64,000 bases of DNA, from NCBI GenBank assembly GCA_021234155.1, contig JAJEKV010000051.1:8700105-8764104 (forward strand). Reading direction: 5' to 3'. The DNA comes from Isoetes taiwanensis (taxonomy: Eukaryota > Streptophyta > Lycopodiopsida > Isoetales > Isoetaceae). A program made the translations under genes and the position numbers. The notes beneath the pieces are model-generated. The model made no database searches. It was not told the origin of the DNA and saw only the letters and a program-made list of their open reading frames with translations. Every line of letters begins with the position of its first letter. Position 1 is the stretch's first letter. Of this stretch, positions 56,679 through 64,000 are shown piece after piece.

Positions 56679-58815
56679 ATGGCGTCGGCATCGACCTTGG
56701 CGGTGTTTGGGCCCTCTCTTTCCACTACCAAAACGCTAGTTTTCCTCCAAGGCGGGCCACTAACTCACGAAGTGGTATGCATATCTATACCCAAGCCCAT
56801 GAAGCTCCAGAATAGCAGGAGGGCAGAACGTGTCTTGTCCATCGGCAATGACGACATCAGCTCCGAAATTACTTCTTTCCATGGTAACTTCTTAACCCAT
56901 GTATTGCTTGGTTTCTGCTTGTGGTTCTCTGTAATGTTTTATAAAACCGTGGCCCTTGAAAAGCACCAGCCACTTTGCTTGGGTTGCTTTATGTTGAGTG
57001 CTTCGATAAGTGGCCTGATATTCATGGTTTTGGGGGAAGGGGTTGGTGGTCCAGATGTAGGCGACAGAAATGATGGCAAATTCTCCTTCAGCTGGCTTGT
57101 TGAGAGGCTATTTGACTGGGAAAAAGGTACCCTTCTTCGGGCTTGGCACCTAGCAGCTGAACGATGGCAGAAGTTTCTTCATGGTACTCCACATATTTGT
57201 CCGTGTTTTTGGCAAATGCAAGTCATTAGTCTTATTTTCTTTGATCTCTCTAGGAAGTTCGTGTTGCAGCAGTAGATAATATCTTTTTGTCCACACAAGT
57301 ATATCTAGCCTTTATAGCTTCAAGAACTTGCAACAATAGGCTTAAAGGCGCTAAACAGGTTCCAGATGGCAATTACAAATTTACAAGCCAGGGGCTTAAA
57401 ACTTTGAATGAACACTTTTTAAGTTCACCTCTTCCATGACTCTGCTTCTTGCTGTGCATTCGAGCACTTGCCTCACACACCTGATTTCTAAACTTTTACA
57501 TGATTTTGTGTTCATTAAGCTCTAGGAAAATGCATGTCAACTGAGGTATCAACTTTCATGCAGCTTTTGGAAACTGGCAGAGCTTGCAGATGGAAGTCTT
57601 CTCTTTGCGTTTGGAGGCTCGTCAGAAGGCCAGGACCTTGGAGATTCGGTGCAAAGTTCTCCAGGAGCACAACCATTCAAAAGACCTAGAAGACTACCTT
57701 CAGATTTCAAGAAGCAACTGCCTTATGCTTTTTTGAAGAAACATCGGGAGAACGATCATGAGAGGAAGGTTGTTGGAAAGATTGTGTCTTTTTCTAGAAA
57801 AGGATATCCTTGCCGCAGACCTTCAACCTTTGTTAAAAGGTCTCCAATACCTTATTTGACTGCGAAGAGAGCCCATCAAATGCATGTCTCATCCATTTTG
57901 GGGCATTTACAAATGCAGGAGCCTGTGGAAGGGGATATAAAAAACTTTGCTTTGCTGGAGCCCAGTATAGCAGTTGAAGGGCTTGTGCATTCCCTAGAGA
58001 ATGACGCTGATAAACGCATGGAATACATTGTACAAGGGTCAAAACGGTCTATCGCCCAGGAAACCCAAGCACTTGAGGCTGAGACTCTAAATGCAATTTT
58101 GATATCAACTGATAATGGAAGGTTTACAGCTCAGGAACCCCAAGTGACTGCAGCTGAAATAGAACATGAAGTTTTTCTGTCAACTGATAAAGTGCAGGAG
58201 CCGAACTTTAACAGTGCACCCAAACCAGGTAACAAAGTTTCTGAAGTTAAATCACCTGCTAGCAAGCGGAGGTCTTCTGCAAAAAAGACTTCAACTTTTC
58301 CTCCAAAGAATCTGAAGTCCGATGCTCCTTTGCCTCCAAGATTTCCTTCCAAATTCTTGAGAAAGTCTCCAATTCCTTCGTTAACACTTCCAAGGCTACG
58401 ATCTTCTGAGATTGTTGAAATTAAGGAAGGGGAAGTAGAAAATCAGACTCCAAAAGTATCCAAGAAGGTGCAGCGTTCAACTTCCACTTTTATCAGAAAA
58501 TCACCTATTCCAGGTGCTGCAAGAAAAGCTTTTAGAGGACAGAAGAGCAAACTGTTATCTAAACCAGAATCTGCTCCAGATAAAAATGTGCATGCCAAAT
58601 CAAGTGCACAAGATTCCAATCATGTTGAGGTGCAAAACGGGACAGAAAGCCAAAATGATGACTCTAGATATTTAACAAATAAAATTACATTCGCGGACCT
58701 GTCTACATACACATTGCAGAAGCTAAAAAGCATTGCAAAGGAGAAGGGTGCTAAAGGTTACTCAAAACTGAAGAAAGGCGAGCTCATTGATCTACTTAAA
58801 AATTTAGGAGTTTGA
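56679..58815 (+). CDS. Rho-N domain protein, probably plastid-targeted
   Basis: Two exons: 56679-56883 and 57581-58815, with a phase-1 intron (donor CATG/GTAACT). Joined, they give 479 residues. The N terminus MASASTLAVFGPSLSTTKTL is Ser/Thr-rich and transit-peptide-like. The middle is basic and carries three copies of a short motif: FVKRSPIP (~152), FLRKSPIP (~327) and FIRKSPIP (~372), plus a weak ~25-residue internal repeat around 225-275. The last ~38 residues (LSTYTLQKLKSIAKEKGAKG, YSKLKKGELIDLL) form a Rho-N domain, as in plastid RHON1 and BP-73-like proteins that bind RNA or DNA. An acceptor 9 bp downstream (57590) also keeps frame; one at 57564 does not. This is the best-preserved gene here. 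Plastid location and RNA binding are inferences. Confidence 0.8.
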
Positions 58816-61159
58816 ATTCTGCTGTGAAATCTTATTTGTAATGTCAACAAATGTCCATTGTTTTGATGTTCAGTTATGATGGAGAGCTAAATTGTTTTAT
58901 TGAGTACCTGGTAGTTTGTCATTGTTCCAGTAAAAAAATGTTTCACCTCTACCAGATGGAGAGCAGATGGAGAGTTGTCATTATTATTCCAGTAAAACAT
59001 TGTGTTTCACATTTACAATGCGTCTTCGCCATGGCATTATTGCCATTCGACATTGTTGTCCCTCTTTTATGTCTAAGTGAGCTATTCTTTTTGACAACCA
59101 TTAGATGTAACAATAAACCTACAATATTTCATTTATAAGTTTGGCTATATGTGTTAATGTTTCTTCCTGTGCATTAGATGGAGGTACAATCTTGAGAATA
59201 TGCCAAATCAAGGGTGTCAGATTTTACATCTCATACCCCTGTATATCAACACGCTCCCCGTATGCTTTACATACATACGCCAAACAATGCATACAGAATA
59301 AAAAACAATACCAACTAAGGTCTCACATCCCCAAAGCAACTGAAAGTCAAAGTAACAGAAACTATAAATTCTCTTCTTATACATATGACTACATGTGGAG
59401 ACCCACATCACACAAACAATTGCACCACATAAAGACATTCTTAACAACGAAACACATGTGAACTCCAAGTTACACATGAAAACCACAAGTTTTTACATTG
59501 ATAGAACACAGAGGCAGCCTCACAAAAGAAGCCCAAAGTAGGCGCTTCATAGGCAAGCAGCCTATACACAAGATAGACCAACCATAATCTGAACACCAAC
59601 AACGAGCTCAAACAGATTTACACGGCTTACCATATCCAGGAAGCACACCATCCCTGCAAAACCTGCCAAACCATCAAGCATTTCAACTACTCCAACTGTA
59701 CAACTCCACCTCGCCTCGCCCCTCAAACAGCCATATCTCCCACACAGTAGCAATTGGAACAACAGCCCCACAGCCGATGTACTTTCCAAGAAAGTCCATG
59801 GATGCAACAAATGATTGATGCGTCTCTACCGTCTCCAGCACAGAGAACACAGACTCCAGAAGAAATCGTTCCGCAATCAAGCAATCGAATAGCACAACTG
59901 ACGAGCCCTCAATCAATCCACACGCCACAAAACTGGAATCATCGACATATTCCTTCTTGAATATACAGAAAAATTTCTTTGCTTGGCAAGCAAGCAACGT
60001 GCAAAATTCTGACACTGGCAGCCCCATCTGAAGCCCGAGTGTTGCTGCATGCTGCTCCCATAACACCAACAAATACAGACAAAACAACAAAATGCTGCTC
60101 CAAGAACACCCAACAAGGCAATCTTCAGTGCCTTGAGCCCTTCCACTTGATAAGAAGCGGAATCAGGTTCCTCCAAAGCACAGCAACAAACCCAAGGGAT
60201 CGAATACATCAGGCATCCCCTGCATCAGCAAATCGCTTCGAAGACCAAGATCTCCACACCCGGCAAGCCGCCAGACGCCGAAGATGCCATCGCCAGCCAC
60301 CATTTCTACAAGGCTCCAGCTGTCCGGGCGCCTACATCGGGCTGTTTTTAGCAGCCCCGTGAAGAGAGGGCATGCTATTTAAGACCGTGCACAACATACA
60401 GATAGAAAAATCGGAGTCTCCTCAGACCATACAAAAACAAAAAACGAAGCCCCCTTTTCCCGGCCCACCTACTCCAAAATCTTAGAAATCAGATATTTTG
60501 GGGACGTAATGCGGGGGGCTTTTCTTGCATGGCTGGGACTATGATTCTTGGTACGTATTGCATGCAAAATCGTATGTCTTGCCATATTATTTGAGCAGCT
60601 TAATTGCACTTAAAGATCGTATTCTATTTATGTGTATTTTGGATGGCTTTTTGTGTGCAATAGTTCTAAAAAGGAAAGACTGGATAAGGGCAGACATTTG
60701 GGCTTTCATGCCGAAAGGGTCGGGCGTGCTCCAGCTCTGGATGTTGGGTGTTGGTAGCTATAGACGAGTTCCAAGGGGTTGTTCTTCCCCTCACTATCAA
60801 TTTTAAAGAAGTGCTGGGAGAACCAGAGTTTTTTTTTTTCTGAACCAACATGTGAGGCCGCTTTAGGTCTGTTTTTGTCGCCCGTATGATTCTGGCGAGA
60901 TCAAGAACTCTGATGAGGCCATTGGGGCATCTGTGGGATGGTATGAGATGGCTCTCTTGGTCTCGCTTTAAGAGCAGGATACATAATGCGAAGGAGGGAA
61001 ATAGGAAGATCTTTTCTGAAATTCGTACTACTTTAGATGTCCTCTCAGGAAAGGATGGCCCAAGTGACTGATGGAGCTGTAAGCAAGAAAAGAAGTATGT
61101 TGTCAGCACTCTCTACCGCCTTCTTTGTCCAAGCTCCCCTCAAAAATCAGCTGACAGGC
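58816..61159. other. 3' flank of the Rho-N gene and spacer
   Basis: 58816-59130 probably holds the 3' UTR. At 59560-60210 overlapping minus-strand frames of 80-135 codons occur but none resembles a known protein. Nothing else recognised. Confidence 0.4.
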
Positions 61160-61277
61160 AAATTTTTGGGTGAAAATTACCTAAACATGACTTAAAAAAA
61201 CTTGCCCTATAATCTTAAGTAATTTCAAGGTCCTGAAGGTTATGTATCCAGGAATGACCTACTGCTTCAAATTCTGG
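61160..61277 (+). repeat. 118-bp direct repeat, copy 1
   Basis: Matches 62285-62403, including ACTTGCCCTATAATCTTAAG, AATTTCAAGGTCCTGAAG and GGAATGACCT. Confidence 0.85.
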
Positions 61278-61354
61278 AGTCGCCGCCAGGTTTCTTCCAG
61301 AAACCTTCTGCTCGCGTATGTTCCCATACGTGATCTTCAGGACCTTGAAATTAC
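61219..61354. repeat. Inverted repeat with perfect 20-bp arms
   Basis: GTAATTTCAAGGTCCTGAAG at 61219-61238 pairs with its complement at 61335-61354. The left arm is part of the 118-bp repeat. Confidence 0.85.
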
Positions 61355-61939
61355 GCATGCCACGTCGGCAGGGGCATTTTTCTTCGAAGCTCCGGTCCAG
61401 CGAGACCTTCGCCTGGAGCTTCTTTTGAGGCGCCAGGTCGTCCGAGTGCATTTTCGATTGGACGAGCTTCCTGGAGACGCTAGGAGACGATCTTCCAGTG
61501 AGGTACTTCTTGTCCAAATCTTTTGTGTCTTCGTCTGGTTTTTTGAGATTTTTTTGTTCTAATGCTGTTCTTGTTGCATTTGCAGATCCTTCTTGCAGCT
61601 TGTATTTGTTTGGTGGCTTTCGAGGTTATGAAGGTTATGGATTCGAGGTTATGGAGTCTTTGTGACTCGTTTTAGATTTAAGGTCTCAGGTTGTATGGCA
61701 TTCTTTTGCCAGTTCGCTCTGTAAACTAGAAGATGGGTCTCATTTTTTAAAAAATCAGAAGATGCGTCTTATTTTCTTACTTCTAAAAGCACATGTGGAT
61801 GCATGTCTAAAAAGATCTGTGAATGCCCTGCCGAAATGAAATAGACTGGAATCCAATTGGCACCCAACTCATTTTCAAGCTCTGCATGCAGTTTCTGGCA
61901 GCCTTCGAATTCTCAGATTTCTGAGTTTTCAACTTCTCA

Positions 61940-62031
61940 GGTTCTCAGTTTTCAAGCTCTGCTTTCGGTTTAGAGCAGTTTTTAAGGTTCTCAGTTTTCA
62001 AGCTCTGCTTTCGGTTTTTAGAGTAGTTTTC
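61940..62031 (+). repeat. 46-bp tandem duplication
   Basis: GGTTCTCAGTTTTCAAGCTC followed by TGCTTTCGGTTT occurs at 61940 and 61986. Confidence 0.8.
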
Positions 62032-62284
62032 GGCATTCTTTCGGGTTTGAGAAGGTGCAGCGGCAATGGAGGTCTCCCCTCTGTCTAAGCTCTAAGATCT
62101 GGCTGTGGTTATGGCAAGGACTCTTTAAGCTCTGGCTATGGCCCTACTTTGGTTAATACCAATGAGTTGTAAATCAATGTTTTATATATTAATGCTATGA
62201 AATTTTCTGTATTCTGATGTTCTAAAATTTTATTGTTTACCTTGATTGACTGTGGTGGCGGCGGCGCCACCAGAGCGCTGCCTG

Positions 62285-62403
62285 AAATTTTTGTGTGAAA
62301 ATCACCTAAAAATGACTTAAAAAAAACTTGCCCTATAATCTTAAGTAATTTCAAGGTCCTGAAGTTTACGTATATAGGAATGACCTGCTGCTTCAAATTC
62401 CAG
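62285..62403 (+). repeat. 118-bp direct repeat, copy 2
   Basis: Partner of 61160-61277, about 1.1 kb downstream in the same orientation. Its right part forms the left arm of the hairpin at 62376-62471. Confidence 0.85.
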
Positions 62404-62471
62404 GGTGTCAGCAATGACGACGAGAGCGCGTCGTCACTGTTTCCAGGAATTTGAAGCAGCAGGTCATTCCT
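62376..62471. repeat. 96-nt hairpin with perfect 26-bp arms
   Basis: Arms 62376-62401 and 62446-62471 are exact reverse complements. An inner stem GACGACG/CGTCGTC (62416-62435) lies in the loop. It is precursor-like in size and could also be a foldback derived from the 118-bp repeat. Confidence 0.8.
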
Positions 62472-62574
62472 GTAATGTGAATGGAAGGTAAAAACAATTC
62501 TGTCGGGTGAAATCAGACAGAACAGTGGGTAAAACAGGAAAATCAGGATGGCGAGTACTGGAATAGAGGAGTAG

Positions 62575-63448
62575 ACTTTTGACATCAGAAAGTCTCCAAT
62601 ATTTGAGAGGGCTCGTTTGGCCTGCATTGCGTCCATGAGGAGGTCTAGAAGAACACCTGGAGTTTGCCAAAAGCGTAAGAAGGTAGAGGAAATTTCTTTT
62701 GCTGATGAGAAGCATTGTTAGCAGATCTGGACCATCAAATTCATCATACAAGAGGTCTGCAACGATGTTTTCTTTTATTACTGCGTTGCTCTTTTTGCTA
62801 TCCATGGTCAGAATGAGTTGTATCAATTGCTCATAACAGACTTCTTAGTTGCTGAAGAGAGTGGAAGTGAGTATGTGGAGTACATTGAGCGCTTGAGTAA
62901 GAATTATGATATGGATATGACGCATTATCAGAAAGAGCAATTTAGATTGCCATGCAGGTGTTTTGATTCTGATGTTGTGCTAACATATAAGCCGCTGGAG
63001 AGACATTTGGCAGAAGGGAAGCATAGTATTGTGAGATTCTGCTTCATGCAGCCTATCCAGAATCACAAGTCTGTTCAATGGTATAATTCAAAGAATAGGG
63101 TCAGTGCAAAGACACTTGCTTCATGGGTAAAATACATGTTATCTACTGTCGGGGTTGATCGGAAGTATTCTGGTAAGTTTGGACGTATGACTGTCATTTC
63201 TAGAATGATTCGAGCAGGGGTTCTAATGTCTGTTGGGATGCGCATAACGGGACAAAAAACAAGTGAAGCCTATAACAGGTAAATTCATTCTTATTTTTTT
63301 AGTTTAATTGTTTTTTTTTTTTTTTTTTTTTTTTTTATCTTTCTTTCCGTCCGTATGATAAGAACTTGAATGTGCAAGCAAAATGTGCAATGGATGTTGT
63401 AAGCAGGCCATTTGATGAAAATGGAGAGAGAAGAATTTATGATCAAAA
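62575..63448 (+). pseudogene. Crypton-like tyrosine recombinase (DUF3504 type), decayed
   Basis: A single plus-strand frame from 62575 to 63278 is broken once by TAG at 62719-62721. It reads EISFADEKHC, stop, then NDVFFYYCVALFAIHGQNEL, then EESGSEYVEYIERLSKNY, then SIVRFCFMQPIQNHKSVQWY and YSGKFGRMTVISRMIRAGV. It ends VGMRITGQKTSEAYNR at a GTAAAT donor. This order matches DUF3504 recombinases of Crypton transposons and ZMYM/KIAA1958-like derivatives. The Arg of the box-II region and the C-terminal Tyr are kept, but the His partners are lost (GQKT replaces GHKT or GHRS). A second exon (about 63353-63448, YDKNLNVQAKCAMDVVSRPF) lacks the expected AG acceptor. It is truncated by the dispersed repeat at 63449. 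Confidence 0.65.
63311..63336 (+). repeat. Poly-T run (26 nt)
   Basis: Lies inside the putative intron of the recombinase remnant. It may be an antisense poly-A relic or an intronic microsatellite. Confidence 0.8.
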
Positions 63449-63615
63449 GTCGTATTTAATTAAAGTGGGACTCATTCCATTCCCGTTTTTTTTCGGAACC
63501 CGGTTAATTTACATAAAAAGTAGCACCCCGACCCGAAAACTATCCTTAATTCGAATTTTTGAATAAAACTCTGAATCCGAGCTGTGCTGCAGTTTTCCCA
63601 GGTTCGCGAGTCGAG
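63449..63615 (-). repeat. Dispersed repeat, copy 2 (inverted partner of 1110-1275)
   Basis: Reverse complement of the left copy. It starts directly at the end of the recombinase remnant and includes TCGCGAGTCGAG at its outer end, a motif also seen in the foldback element at 123-581. Confidence 0.8.
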
Positions 63616-64000
63616 AACAAAAACAATGCAACTGAAACAAAGGAAATTCATTAAAGTTTGAAACCAAAGATGTAGTTGAAAAAGAATTTTTATTAATAAA
63701 TTGAACAGATACAATGTATTTTACATCGGACGCAGAGACCATGGCGGTCTTCTTTGTCACTCTGATCACATCATCTTGGTAGGTGGTCCACCTTAGGGGA
63801 TTAACTTGTGGCGCTTCTTTATGCCGCCTGTAAGCCTTGGGGGCAACCTGAAGAGTGTGGAATGCCTCACGTGGAGGTGCCTCGAGCTACCGGCCGACCG
63901 TCCACCCGACTTCTCCACTCGCCTCCCAAAATTTCATCGAATATGCTCCTTCCCCAACCTCCGTGGATGTTATGCAATGCTTGCAATATGCCTTGAGCTT
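63616..64000. other. Right-end spacer
   Basis: AT-rich, then a more GC-balanced stretch after 63800 with a 62-codon frame running toward the window edge. Nothing recognised. Confidence 0.4.

Noticed and set aside
57564-57733. Frameshift in the Rho-N gene
   Set aside because: Using the first acceptor suggested a frameshift near 57690, but the acceptors at 57581 or 57590 join exon 1 in frame, so no lesion is needed.
59562-60209. Cluster of overlapping minus-strand frames of 80-135 residues, hydrophobic and Cys-rich
   Set aside because: They lie in different frames, overlap plus-strand frames of similar size and match nothing I know. Open chance frames are the simpler explanation.
62464-62826. 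120-codon minus-strand frame opposite the recombinase remnant
   Set aside because: It is the shadow of the plus-strand recombinase frame, which carries the recognisable motifs.

Overview
This window looks like nuclear DNA from a land plant. Evidence: gene remnants split by GT-AG introns, PLS-type pentatricopeptide (PPR) fragments, a BRUTUS-type CHY/RING zinc-finger remnant, a Rho-N-domain gene with a plastid-like N terminus, and dense LTR retrotransposons. The PPR style, large decayed spacers and retroelement load would fit a fern or another seedless vascular plant; that is inference. There are no prokaryotic operons, CRISPR arrays, rRNA or tRNA genes that I can see.

Left part (1-11.1 kb): a 459-bp foldback element built from CG-rich palindromes, a hAT-like miniature element with a target-site duplication, two unrecognised minus-strand spliced genes (3.6-3.9 kb and 4.7-5.5 kb), two decayed PPR pseudogenes (6.4-9.0 kb), and a plus-strand BRUTUS-like pseudogene (9.98-10.94 kb). 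The pseudogene stops where a large tandem array begins.

Array (11.1-23.0 kb): six LTRs alternate with five nearly identical ~299-bp internal domains, each with a degenerate tRNA-Met primer-binding site and a polypurine tract. This is a head-to-tail chain of a very reduced LTR retrotransposon that shares LTRs between neighbours. It shows a dimeric higher-order pattern and has broken ends.

Nested block (23.0-43.2 kb): an old minus-strand Ty3/gypsy element (integrase, RNase H, RT, gag, candidate 5' LTR) is split by four later insertions: a 5'-truncated LINE with a poly-A tail; a 3.27-kb gag-only LTR element with target duplication AGGTG and an intact 399-codon gag; a 2.9-kb non-coding LTR element with duplication ACTTG; and a 6.53-kb gag-remnant LTR element with duplication CCAGA, related to the array family.

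Right part (43.2-64 kb): GACGTC-rich blocks and ~20-bp minisatellites flank SNF2 helicase gene fragments (possible gene capture). Then come a 650-bp pyrimidine tract, a ~100-bp tandem repeat, a long AT-rich spacer with decayed local duplications, a clear Helitron-type 3' terminus at 54,192, a miniature element inserted just upstream of the best-preserved gene (a 479-codon Rho-N protein, 56,679-58,815), a perfect 26-bp hairpin, and a decayed DUF3504/Crypton-like tyrosine recombinase (62.6-63.4 kb). A dispersed repeat occurs near both window ends in inverted orientation.

The Rho-N gene and possibly the 4.7-5.5 kb gene look functional. Most of the rest is mobile-element biology. The most unusual signals are the LTR-sharing array, covarying RNA hairpins in two LTR families, and the recombinase remnant.
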